64,000 bases of DNA, taken from Moesziomyces globuligerus. Taxonomy: Eukaryota > Basidiomycota > Ustilaginomycetes > Ustilaginales > Ustilaginaceae. Each line of letters begins with the position of its first letter. The stretch's first letter is position 1. The stretch is from assembly GCA_030849465.1 (NCBI GenBank), contig JARVLF010000006.1:868001-932000 (forward strand), written 5' to 3'. Of the stretch, positions 19,601 to 28,175 are shown piece by piece. A model generated the notes under the pieces. That model saw only the letters and a list, made by a program, of their open reading frames with translations, searched no databases and had not been told where the DNA came from. The translations under genes and the position numbers were made by a program.

Positions 19601-22429
19601 GTTTGTGCCCAGACGTGGATCGTGGCCATGGTACGTGTTGAAGTTCGGCGTCGCCGCGGGCGCGCGAGCTCCAAACTCATTGACGTATCCTGGGCCCATG
19701 GGGGGTCGCTGCGCTGCGCCGAAGGACTGCACCGGGTACGAGCCTGGACCGTACGTCGCGGGCGCATTGAATGACGGCCTAGCCGCCGGACTGGTGGGTC
19801 GAGGTTGCAGCGACTGCGCCGAATGCACCGGCATGCCACCGAAGCGTGGATCTTCCGTGCCGGTAGGCCTCGAAAAGCGTGGATCGACCTGCCCATGCGC
19901 CGGATAGCTGGGCTGCGAAGAGGGCGTGCGGATCTGAGGCGTACTTTGCATCCTCGTAGGTCCATGACTGACGAGCTGCTGGCTGCTGGGAATCGCTGCC
20001 TGTGCACTGCGGTTCCTCTGCAGCATGCGTGGGTCGAGAGTGGCAGGATCCATCGGAGCTTTGGGTGCGCCCTGAGCATCGGAACTGTACTGACGATGAC
20101 CGTGGCCGCCTTCTCTGCCGCCTGGTCCAGCCGGCGCCGCCGTCGAAGGTCGCAGGATTGATGGGACCGGATAGCGGCCGTCGCGGTCCAAGCCGGCTTG
20201 CAGACGCACCTCGGCCGGCGAGGTCATCGCGGCTGCCTGCGCGGACGAGGGCGCAGTCCTGTGCAGGTCATCCATACTCCTAGCGTTGTGCAGCGTCAAG
20301 CCGGGCGCTTGCGCACCCATGTGCTGACGGACACCCTCGTCGGATCGTTCTTGTCGATGGCCAGATCCGTTTGCCGGTGCATGGAGCGACCTATTGGCGT
20401 TCATGTCGGCATCGAAGCGTGGTCTCTCGTCCTCAACGTAGCTCGGCCGACGTGCATTGTTCGCCGAACCGGGCGCCGTCGGCTGGTTGGCCGACATGGA
20501 GCTAGATCGCTGGGAGAGCATCACTGAGGTGGCGTTGCCCTCGCTGACCGAGCTGGCGTGCTTGCTCAACGGATCCTGCGCCGATCCTTCTCCAGACGAA
20601 GCTATAGATCTGCGGTCGTGATATTGACCATGACCGGGTGATCGCAAGTCGTCCATGGGGGGAGCGCTCGGCAGAGCGCGCCGCGCTTGCGCCTTGGACC
20701 GTGTGAGGCTGCTGCCCGAGTTGCGATTCGATCCTTCGTGTGCGCCATCACCGGCCATCTCTGGGTACATGAGAGCGTCGCTGACCGAGCTCCTCGACGA
20801 CTGGCTTTCGGTGCGCAAGTGGTTACTTGCCGCGGATCCGGTGCCCGATGTTCGGCGCACTGCGTTGAGCGCGCGCTGCTGGCCCGCGGTAGATGTGGGC
20901 GGTGGCATGGCGCGGACGGTCGCGTTGGGCACCCCGGTCTGCTGAACCAAGAACTTGAGCGTGCCACGATCATCGCCCATCTGCAGGCACAAGACGAGCA
21001 GCGCGTCGTCGTTGACCACGGGGCCTGTGGCTTCCGATTGGCCGATCTCGGTGCGGAAGAGCTGGAAGCTGGAATGGTCGGCATCGAAAAGGTGGAGCTT
21101 GGCAAACAAGCGCTCCTTGATCGCATCGGCCGAGTCGACGCCCGAGATATCCACGACAGCGAAGCGCTCGTTGTCGTCCGTGACCTGGATGAGGACACGC
21201 TCGAACAGACTCGAGTGCCGTCGGTGCGAGACCTGAGACTTCTGCGCGCTAGCCACCCTCGGCGAGTCGTTGTTGACTGAGACTGGAGCGTAGGTCTCCG
21301 ACGGCTCGGGTGCCAGATAAGCCAGCTCTTCGATCTCGTCCTGGTGGCGTGCATCGGTTGTGCGGTCGATGGAAGAGAGCTGCGAGTAGGCCGGGGCAGA
21401 CGGCAAAGGTTGTGGCGTGCTGATTGCCGCGAGTGCTGCTGGCGTCTCGCCGCTCGGAGTGGCGGGGGTGCGACATTCGGATTCCGTGGCTGTGGACTGG
21501 GAAGGCGAGGCCTGGGAAGCTATCGAGCCGGATGGAGAGGTATGAGCGGCATCAAAGGGATCCGAGGCTTCGGGCGTCAGGCCGATCGGGGGCGAGGCCT
21601 GGCTGGCAGTTCGGCGGGCGTGGGCAGAAGAGATGGACTGTTGCTCCGAGGTGCTGGAACGCGTGTGGTGGACCTTGCGGCCGAAGCGTTCCCACACATT
21701 GCCGACGTGCTCGAAGACGCTGCTTGGCCGGCGAGGCTTTACGTACGGTTCGCCCTCGGTCACGCGTGCGGAGGAGCCGGCCAAGTTGGCTGGAGACGAC
21801 GGGCGCAACGAGGCGAAGAAGCCTCCACCGCCGACGCCCGATTTGCTCGAGATGGTGGGCGACATCGGTGAGCTTGACGTTGCAGTCGGGCTGGGGCTAG
21901 CTGCGCCCACGGACGAGCGGCGGACGGGCGGCAGTTGCCGAGCAGGATCTGAGAGATGAGTGACAGACTGGGAGGCGTCGACGCCGACCGCGGGGAGCTG
22001 CGAAGCTGCGACGAGCGAGGGCTCCGCGGGTGCGCCAGTGAATGTGATGGTTGGGCTGGTTCCTGATGAGCTGCGGTTGGGCGCTTGAAAGTAGAGTCGT
22101 GTGAAATAGGAAGGGGATTCCGGACGCTCTGGGCTGATGGTGTGTCCATGGTTGGAAAGCAGGGAAGCGGCATCTGCGCTGAGCGGCTCGTTCGGCGTAC
22201 GGGACGATGCTACCGACGGGGTTGCTGTGGAGCTAGACGACCGTAACCTGGCCATGGGAGGAGCTGTGGGTGCGGCTGAGCCGAGGGAAGCATCGTGAGG
22301 TTTGTTGAGCGGCGACTTTGGGTCAGCGTTCCAGTTGAGGTAGGAGTCGGTGCTGGAGTGTAGTTGCCAGGCGGGGTCGTCGGTGGCCGAGGTTGGGCTG
22401 GTGACGAACGAGTCTGGGTGGTACGACAT
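16646..22429 (-). CDS. bck1: Bck1-type MAP kinase kinase kinase (cell wall integrity)
   Basis: A single exon encodes 1927 aa. The C-terminal kinase domain (about residues 1639-1905) has the glycine loop GKGTYGRV, the VAIK-equivalent lysine in IAVKQVELP, the catalytic HRDLKADN, DFG in KISDFGTVRR, and the APE-equivalent MAPEVV. It also carries GGSVGS and KGDLIGKG, typical of Bck1/Mkh1 MAPKKKs. Bck1 acts below Pkc1 and activates Mkk/Mpk1 in cell-wall stress signalling. A RA/ubiquitin-like segment is visible at about 400-497 (FERVLIQVTDDNERFAVVDI to LKFLVQQTG), as in some fungal Bck1 proteins. The rest is disordered and rich in Ser, Pro, Gln and Ala, with RPQQFAPQAPQHGAPQHSHQ-like stretches. No SAM domain was recognised, which argues against the pheromone MAPKKK Kpp4/Ubc4. 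Large antisense plus-strand ORFs lie over the gene and are shadows. Confidence 0.9.
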   Translation of the reverse strand: MSYHPDSFVTSPTSATDDPAWQLHSSTDSYLNWNADPKSPLNKPHDASLGSAAPTAPPMARLRSSSSTATPSVASSRTPNEPLSADAASLLSNHGHTISPERPESPSYFTRLYFQAPNRSSSGTSPTITFTGAPAEPSLVAASQLPAVGVDASQSVTHLSDPARQLPPVRRSSVGAASPSPTATSSSPMSPTISSKSGVGGGGFFASLRPSSPANLAGSSARVTEGEPYVKPRRPSSVFEHVGNVWERFGRKVHHTRSSTSEQQSISSAHARRTASQASPPIGLTPEASDPFDAAHTSPSGSIASQASPSQSTATESECRTPATPSGETPAALAAISTPQPLPSAPAYSQLSSIDRTTDARHQDEIEELAYLAPEPSETYAPVSVNNDSPRVASAQKSQVSHRRHSSLFERVLIQVTDDNERFAVVDISGVDSADAIKERLFAKLHLFDADHSSFQLFRTEIGQSEATGPVVNDDALLVLCLQMGDDRGTLKFLVQQTGVPNATVRAMPPPTSTAGQQRALNAVRRTSGTGSAASNHLRTESQSSRSSVSDALMYPEMAGDGAHEGSNRNSGSSLTRSKAQARRALPSAPPMDDLRSPGHGQYHDRRSIASSGEGSAQDPLSKHASSVSEGNATSVMLSQRSSSMSANQPTAPGSANNARRPSYVEDERPRFDADMNANRSLHAPANGSGHRQERSDEGVRQHMGAQAPGLTLHNARSMDDLHRTAPSSAQAAAMTSPAEVRLQAGLDRDGRYPVPSILRPSTAAPAGPGGREGGHGHRQYSSDAQGAPKAPMDPATLDPRMLQRNRSAQAAIPSSQQLVSHGPTRMQSTPQIRTPSSQPSYPAHGQVDPRFSRPTGTEDPRFGGMPVHSAQSLQPRPTSPAARPSFNAPATYGPGSYPVQSFGAAQRPPMGPGYVNEFGARAPAATPNFNTYHGHDPRLGTNGMQGSLTPRPFTYHEPTSTHHHPAYRPYNPQMAGSPYRTREDPFTTRYFPASSSRQVSEFQMQAGRLEPGMTVQQTLRTQEVLRNHAVSGPPGQPYHQAHAHPPGPSYGPRDPRQPAQNNKYMGMQPYPNASAPPPPPPLPQRSAHQTQPHPNLHHQPSPRPQQFAPQAPQHGAPQHSHQPVRMHDMPASTPPAHSSSQPRPHSSASSGGRGATPQPSTASLASTSVAESHRRDPMVRVNPSERSSGSSFSSHGSSQIGRPSQEERSRNSTEDSYSAPTSARSSQSGSASAKAAGENRSSYAEQDRELADDELARVRPLPKLPASSAGTPTEATASSAIAAAEVRKSEDEDTLRAGEWAQLWRALEPSADGTVIGTAVSGSSGGDGDTVRAEPSTPGSTRPQTKDGLGSATVGLEPPRAPSPSLAPEENSTVMSFGTFDDDESESGTWAQPLDSDVNAPRLPLRLDGDEDKTSDDHSTLLPGQGVLLQSPAHAGGSGTSSSPKRPELRLTIDPAAGPTLVPAKQAAVGLSPVPSSSHLSSLSSGGITRSNSFARRDDDWAFRPPPEQLYENLDDFFPKHDLDKPLLDTAAVPESPQVSSPRSEAAASPPPPQQSVRSRLKRSIRLVAQDRKRFLDRAGKRATAPDAETSSGLVRRRSTKLWGTRVVEMTPGQELTTPASATSAESPSSEAAQKPVFKWVKGDLIGKGTYGRVYLALNATTGEMIAVKQVELPRTASDREDSRQKGVVAALKSEIETLKDLDHPHIVSYLGFEETTTFLSIFLEYVPGGSVGSCLRKHGKFEEPTIKSFLHQILDGLAYLHSKGILHRDLKADNILVDFEGICKISDFGTVRRSDDIYGNVENMSLQGSIFWMAPEVVSLSKKGYSAKIDIWSLGCVVLEMFAGRRPWSDDEAVQAMFKIGAERKAPPIPADVKLSKQAAHFLKNCFEIDPAKRPTAQRLLDHVFSVPDESWHFQQSALWRSLQR

Positions 22430-23611
22430 GGTGGGCGAGAAAGACGTGAGCGAGCGCTACGCTGCCATCCGATTTGGTCCGCGGTCGACCTTGCACAGTG
22501 TGCGGGCGCAACGAGTTGGAGCACGCGCGAGGCGGGAGACTTGGCGACTCGCACCTGGTCAAGCGGCTGCGGTCTGCTCAAGCATGCGCGATGGAAACGA
22601 TTCAGCGGAGCGATACCATCGAGGGCGGCATTCGTCGAGGAGGGAAGACGGCGGCGGTCGAGCGAGACGGAGAGCTAGTCGACGATGGTCGTAGGCCCAG
22701 TTGGCAAGGGGCAGCGTTGCGATAGAAAAGAGGTGATGGCAACGGCGCGAGGGGTGAGGGCGACGAAAGAGACCGCACGTGGGCTGGGCGAGCTGGAAGA
22801 GTGAGCCGATAGAGCGGCGTGGTGAGGCACGATGCAGGCGTATGATTGAGATACCGAACGAAGGTGGGTTGCATGCACACGCGCAAGTGTTCTGGCGCCG
22901 GCGTTGGTGAGTGGATGAATGGGACGCCTCACGGCGGACTCGGCACGAGCGGCGTGCGAAGGTGTGAGATGAGAAGGGGTGGGAATGAGAAAGACGGTTG
23001 GTAGAGGGCGCTGCCCGGGCGGCGATGGGATGGAAAGGGAGGGGGGGTTCAAGGTGGGGTTCCACGTTGTCCAGCGGAGTTGTCGGCGAAGCAGTGAGCC
23101 TGTGGAAGCGCTCACCGCTTCAACTCGCCCTCGCACACACACACCCACTCACATCCACACCCACACGCACGCACGCACACTGAGCATGTGGCTCGCGGTG
23201 GACGCCGCTAGGGCCAGCCGTGCATCTCGCGAATTTTTGGGCTTCGAAATGGCCATCTGCCACCAGCTCAGCTCGAATCCTCGGCATGACGCCTGGATTA
23301 CTCTTTCTGTCTCTCGCTCACGCTGTACAGTAACTGAGCCGGCATGCCAACGACCATACCAGTCACAGCAGCGATTCCGCCTCTCACCCCCCCGCCCCCC
23401 GGCTGCGCGCGATTTTGCATTTCCATGTCGAGACACGCAACGTAACAAATTGAGGCTGTTGCCTCGTCATGCCTCGACGTGTACGTGCTGACATCCTCAT
23501 CATTCTGTGGACGCAGGCGAATCGATGATCAAAGACAAATCGAGCGTATCTGGTTCGCTCGGACGGGTATCCGTATCTGGGTATCTATACTACATCAGCT
23601 TTGCTGGCCAT
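22430..23611. other. bck1 upstream region and LIM-gene 3' flank
   Basis: Both flanking genes lie on the minus strand, so this holds the bck1 promoter (right of 22429) and the 3' end of the LIM gene. A CA/CCACA/CGCA simple repeat occupies 23134-23180. A C-rich tract lies near 23388-23400. No gene is seen. Confidence 0.6.
23134..23180. repeat. CA-rich microsatellite
   Basis: This is an imperfect dinucleotide and tetranucleotide run (CACACA, CCACA, then CGCACGCACGCA) of about 47 bp between bck1 and the LIM gene. It is a probable length-variable marker. Confidence 0.85.
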
Positions 23612-26029
23612 CTATCTGAGACTGCGGAGCATGGTCATGCGTTTCTGCGCGCGCAGATCGACCTGTCTCTGGCCGGCCTTTGCCAGCCTTCGACCGACCT
23701 TGTCCGCATGCCTCTCGCAGAGCCTCTGCCCACCCACGACATAGTACTCGGCGAGCGCTGCCTGGCACGCGCCGTTCTTGGAGCTGTATTGGCATCGGAA
23801 GCAGTGGGGGTGGAAGCGATCGCCCGTGTCTGTCTGTCTGCAATCGCCCTCGATGCCCGTCTCGCACTCACGGCAGAGGCTGCCGTTGAGCCTGTGGTAG
23901 TGCCGCGAGCAGTACGGCTGGTTGTTGAACACGTAGAAGCTTCCGTCCGTGAACGGCGCCTCGCATGCCGCACACGCAAAGCACGCGCGGTGAAACACGC
24001 CGCGCAGCGCCCCGTCGGACGACTTGACCGCACCCTTTTCGACGCTCAAGTTGCACTTGCGGCACTTGGGCAGGTAGAGCTCCTTCCAGTCTCGCGCGCA
24101 CAGCAGCTTGCCGTCGCGCTCGACAAACGGCGTCCGGCTCGACGAGAGCGAGCAATCGCATACGCAGCACCGCTTCGCCGCACGCTCCTTGCGCTTCTTC
24201 TCCTTGAGCCGCAGCGCCTGCAGCTGCCGCGTGCGCTCCTTGTCTCGCAGCCGCTCCAGCTCCAGTTCCAGCGTGCGCTCCCGCTCGCTCTTGCTTGCCT
24301 CCGTCGCAGAGGGTCCACCAGCCGTGCGCGCGTGCGTCTCCTCCGTCAGCCTTCGCTGCAGAGGCTCTGGGCTCGCGGTCAGGCCCTTCATCATCTCTTC
24401 GATGCTGCTCAGATCGACGTTGGCGCGATCCCGCGACTGCTTAGCAGCCACAGGTTGCGAGTTCGAGGGCGGCAGCTTCGGCGTTCCGCGCCCATTGCCC
24501 TCGCAGATGCGCTCATAGCTCGAGCTCGGCGTGATGTTGGCCGTGCTCGACTCCTCGTGTCCTCTCCGGTGGTGCGGCCGCTTTGCCCTGTCCATGCGCG
24601 CTCCGTTGCGGTCCGAAGAGTCGGTGCACGTCGACGAGATCGACGATGACGACTCCTTCTTTGCATGCTGGCCTTCCGAAGCAGCGAGCGCTCCCGTCTG
24701 CTTCGTGGACGCGCTGTTTGGCGGCGAGAGCGCTTGCGTGGACAAGCCCACCACAGTCGCGGCCTTGGGCATGGACGAGGCCATCATGTCCTTTTTCTTG
24801 GCCGCCCTCTGTTGCTCGATCATCTTGCGGCGCGCCGCCGCATCTGCCGCCGTATCGCTCGCCGAGCGCTGAATCGATGGCGGCTTGACCGACGTCGAAC
24901 CGCGCTCGGCATGCAGATGCGCCGACTGGGGCACCTTGATGTTGGACACCTTGACCGCTGGCTGTGTGCCGATGATCTTGACCGCGTGTGCAGTCGGTGC
25001 CTCTTGCTCGCGCTTCGAGTCGCTTCCTGAGCCTGCTGTGTAGAACAACGACGGGCTCGTGGGGCCGTTTTCGCTGAGGATGTTGTCGTACCGGTCGAAG
25101 AACGGCGAGCGCGGCGTGGCCACGGCGGGCGAGGTGGCGGTGGAAGAGGCGACCGAGCTGCTGGACGAAGGCGGCACCTGGATCGTCAGCAGGGGCAGTT
25201 TGGACGCGCTTGCAGCCTGGCACGTGTGCGTGGCGAGCTCTTCGAAGGCCAGCGTGTCTCCGCAGTCCGCGCACTTGGCCTTGGGCAGATCAGGTTCGAG
25301 CACGGTAGCGCGCACGATGGTGAACGAGACGTCGGTCGACTCGTCGCCCCGAGTTGCCGATGCAGGCGACGGCGCCCGAGCGATTTCGTCGACGGAACTG
25401 TAGTGCGCGGGCTCCTCGTAGTCGTCGTCGTAGACCGTATTGCGGTCGGCGACTCTGTTGGCCTGCGAGCGACGAGATGACGGATGATCGTTTGTTCGCA
25501 AATAGTTGCTCGATTGATACGCGCTGTCGTTGCTCTGTGCATAGGCAAGACAAACAGTCGAGTCGGTTGTCGACGACAGAAGCGTGTCGGATCTCGTGGG
25601 CGGGTTCGACGGTGGATCACGTTTACTCGCAGCAGCAGCCGAAGCGGGGGCGTAAGGCTTGTTGGCGTAAGCGCTCTGCTGGCGCTGATCATAGTGATGG
25701 TGTTGCGAGTACTGCGCATCGCGTTTCGACTGCGTTGGCTGGGCCTTCCGACTGCTCTGAGAGTCGGTGGAGCGATCGACAACCGCGTCGTGAGAGGGTC
25801 GGTGGCGATGGTAGGCATCGTGGGCTGTCGTTGGATGCGCGCGCTGGCGGGTCTCGTAGTGATGCTGGTGGTGTATTGTGCTCGGCTGTTGGTACGCTGC
25901 TGACGTAGGTGCGACGTTGTGACGATCATGTCCCGCATTGGAGTGTGATGGGGCGCTGTGTTGCTGGTACATGTCCTGCATGAATCTGCGAGCGCCGAAG
26001 CCGGCCATGTTGCCCGAACCGCTGCTCAT
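23612..26029 (-). CDS. paxillin-like LIM-domain protein
   Basis: A single exon encodes 805 aa. The C-terminus carries LIM zinc modules. A clean LIM starts at CRKCNLSVEKG (Cys-x2-Cys-x18-His-x2-Cys-x2-Cys-x2-Cys, closing with QPYCSRH). A second follows at CRECETGIEG with HPHCFRC and RLCERH. Before them, about residues 620-655, is a half-LIM-like block (CCVCDCSLSSSR to LLCARDW) next to an Arg/Glu/Lys-rich helix. Near residue 255 lies CADCGDTLAFEELATHTC, a small Cys2HisCys motif that I recall from fungal paxillin-like LIM proteins. The remainder is Ser/Gln/His-rich and disordered. Such proteins (Pxl1-like) link Rho signalling to the actin ring or polarity sites. The exact orthologue is uncertain. 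The ATG at 26029 is the first in frame. Confidence 0.75.
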   Translation of the reverse strand: MSSGSGNMAGFGARRFMQDMYQQHSAPSHSNAGHDRHNVAPTSAAYQQPSTIHHQHHYETRQRAHPTTAHDAYHRHRPSHDAVVDRSTDSQSSRKAQPTQSKRDAQYSQHHHYDQRQQSAYANKPYAPASAAAASKRDPPSNPPTRSDTLLSSTTDSTVCLAYAQSNDSAYQSSNYLRTNDHPSSRRSQANRVADRNTVYDDDYEEPAHYSSVDEIARAPSPASATRGDESTDVSFTIVRATVLEPDLPKAKCADCGDTLAFEELATHTCQAASASKLPLLTIQVPPSSSSSVASSTATSPAVATPRSPFFDRYDNILSENGPTSPSLFYTAGSGSDSKREQEAPTAHAVKIIGTQPAVKVSNIKVPQSAHLHAERGSTSVKPPSIQRSASDTAADAAARRKMIEQQRAAKKKDMMASSMPKAATVVGLSTQALSPPNSASTKQTGALAASEGQHAKKESSSSISSTCTDSSDRNGARMDRAKRPHHRRGHEESSTANITPSSSYERICEGNGRGTPKLPPSNSQPVAAKQSRDRANVDLSSIEEMMKGLTASPEPLQRRLTEETHARTAGGPSATEASKSERERTLELELERLRDKERTRQLQALRLKEKKRKERAAKRCCVCDCSLSSSRTPFVERDGKLLCARDWKELYLPKCRKCNLSVEKGAVKSSDGALRGVFHRACFACAACEAPFTDGSFYVFNNQPYCSRHYHRLNGSLCRECETGIEGDCRQTDTGDRFHPHCFRCQYSSKNGACQAALAEYYVVGGQRLCERHADKVGRRLAKAGQRQVDLRAQKRMTMLRSLR

Positions 26030-27862
26030 GTTCGCGTGGGTTACGGTACCGCTCGTACGACAGCTGCTCGTGTCGGACGAGCCTCTCGAGAGGAGGTGGC
26101 TGATGTCGGACGCGTTGGAATGGTGGTAGGATGACGATGAAGTGTCCGAGGGTCATGCGGTTTGATGAGAGGTGTCGCTGGAGCCTATGTCGAGCCGTAC
26201 GCGGTCGAGTTCATGGGCGGTGGACGGAGAAGCGCAGGGACCGCGGCCAAATACGGGAGTAAGGGTGGGGTTGCGCAGTGATCGTCGGAGTCAAAGCAAG
26301 GGAAGGGCTCGAGCGGTCGATCTAGTCCAAGGAAGGAGGAGAAGTGGGGCGAACGGGGGCAGGAACCGATTGAGGATCCATGCGGTCGAGGCTCGTGCTG
26401 AGCGTCGAAGGGTGCAACTGCGGTGGCAGATGTTGGAGCAGGTTCGTCTGGCTTTCGCGCCTACAGATCTGACCGCAGATCTGGTCATACGGCGATTGTG
26501 GGCGAGTGGCGGGTCAGAGCGCAAGGGCTTTCCAGAGAAGAGTGGCGCTTGGGTCTCGAAGCGCTGGGGCGAGGAACAAGGAAGGGGGTCCGATGGTGGT
26601 GGGTGGCGTTTCAGCCAACCTCGCGGGGGGACGGCACGGATGTTGCAGCGGACTGTAGATCTAGCGCATAGTGCTGTGGCGGTCGGTCGGGTGAAAGGAG
26701 CGCATGGTTGTGGCGTACCGGATGGATGGGTTCGGCAGCGTGTAAGCTTGGATGGCGTAGATTGGCGCTGGGCAAACAGACGAAGCGGTGGCTGACAATG
26801 AAGGTGCTGGTGCTGGTGCTGTTGCTGGTGCTGGTGGCTGGACGAATGCGAGAGGCGCGACCAAAGGCCAGGGATGGGACCGAGGGCGGGACTCGCGCCG
26901 ATGCGAGACAATGGAATGCAGGGCGGGTGGGGGCCAGCAGATAGGTTCAGCAGCGCCCAAGGTCGACCGAGATCGACGGCCTTGTGGGCGACCGCCTCTC
27001 GAGATCCAGCACAGAAGCAAGGCAGCGTTTCGCAAGTCGTCAGCTGCACGACTGCAGCGAGCGGGCTTGAGGAGAGGCTCGTTCTCTCTCGGACCGCTCC
27101 GAGTCGTGGATTGGTCTGGCATGTCCAAAGCAAGGGGCGAGCTCTCGCGGCGAGGCGAGAAACCCACACACTCTCTGCAGTTGGCCGCCTTCGATTTTTC
27201 TGTCTCAGGCACGCACGATGCCGGACCCTTTTTTCCGATTTCCGCTTTCCGTGCTCCGCTCTCCGCCCGGGGCTGACTTGGTTTCCTTTTTTTTTTTTTT
27301 AACAGCGCAGCTCAGATGCAGCATGCAGCCCACACGACCGAGGCCTGGCTTGGCATCCGGCCATTCCGGGGCGGCCACGCTGCCAACTCCGCGTTCAGGG
27401 TTTGCAAATCCAACGCACGCGCCTGCACTGTAAAGACCAAAAAAACGAAAAACGCCAGACACGATCCGTGTGTTGCGTATGCTGCAGCCCGCGTCGTAGC
27501 GTGGATCCCGGCGCTCTCTTTTGAGCCTTCCCGTCCGACCGAGTCGGTCAATCTCTGCTCGGACACAAACACCACAAGCGAGCTCCGACCTAGATTCCTT
27601 GCACGCACACCCGAGATCTGCAATGCGCAGACCCACCCTCCATTCACCACCCCCTTCACTGATCCCATCCTCTCGCTCGGATCTTTGGCAAGCGTCGCCA
27701 GCTACGCCACATCTGTTTTCCGCATGACGAGCTGCGCTATGTGCGCCACAGCTTTAGCGCTTTTGGCCCGTGGCATGCGTGCCGCCATCCTTTGTTTGAC
27801 TGTAACGGTCATCTCCGAGATGAGAAAAGTGATATATGGGTGTCTGTCCTGGCCTTGTCTTC
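26030..27862. other. LIM-gene upstream region up to the 5S gene
   Basis: This 1.8 kb stretch is the promoter side of the LIM gene (-) and the 5' flank of the 5S gene (+). It has a CAC/CAG-type simple stretch (minus strand) at 26805-26835 and a T14 tract at 27287-27300. A 292-codon ORF on the minus strand (26291-27169) has no family motif and is treated as spurious. Confidence 0.6.
27832..27837 (+). promoter_or_regulatory. TATA-like element of the 5S rRNA gene
   Basis: ATATAT lies about 26-31 bp upstream of the predicted 5S start. Some fungal 5S genes need an upstream TATA-like box in addition to the internal control region. The role here is inferred from position only. Confidence 0.4.
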
Positions 27863-27980
27863 ATCTGCGGCCATAGAACCTTGAAAGCACCGCATCCCGT
27901 CCGATCTGCGAAGTTAAGCAAGGTATCGCCTAGTCAGTACTGCGGTGGGGGACCACGCGGGAATCCTAGGTGCTGCAGTT
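27863..27980 (+). rRNA. 5S ribosomal RNA
   Basis: The 118-nt sequence matches the basidiomycete 5S pattern: CGGCCATAGAACCTTGAAAG, then CATCCCGTCCGATCTGCGAA, and a 3' part with GGTGGGGGACCACGCGGGAA. The 5' end (ATCTGCGGC) pairs with the 3' end (GCTGCAGTT). CGCCTAG pairs with CTAGGTG, and TGCGGTGG pairs with ACCACGCG, so helices I, IV and V all form. Helix II has GAACCTTG pairing with CAAGGTATC with one bulge. The internal control region includes AAGTTAAGC. A T5 run (27982-27986) follows directly as Pol III terminator. The copy lies alone between two protein genes, so it is a dispersed 5S gene and not part of an rDNA repeat. Confidence 0.97.
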
Positions 27981-27981
27981 C

Positions 27982-27986
27982 TTTTT
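27982..27986 (+). terminator. Pol III terminator of the 5S gene
   Basis: TTTTT starts two bases after the predicted 3' end of the 5S RNA and is followed by a second T run (27988-27991). This is the usual RNA polymerase III stop signal. Confidence 0.85.
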
Positions 27987-28175
27987 CTTTTGTCGTTCCT
28001 CGCGCCACCGCTTTTTTTGCGCCGTGAACCGACACTTCGGCTCACTGGCCTCCCAGAACACTGGGACATCAACACGCTGCCAACGAGGATAGGTTGAGAT
28101 GCATTGTATTTTGTTACATTGGATCGAACATGTTTAGCTAGTGAATCTTGGTTCTGTTTGAGCACAGCCGCGCAC

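Noticed and set aside
17478..19774. Plus-strand ORFs of 310-450 codons inside bck1
   Set aside because: They are mirror frames of GC-rich coding DNA. The minus strand encodes an intact kinase.
26291..27169. 292-codon minus-strand ORF between the LIM gene and the 5S gene
   Set aside because: It has Ser/Pro/His low complexity and no family motif. It sits in the LIM promoter region.
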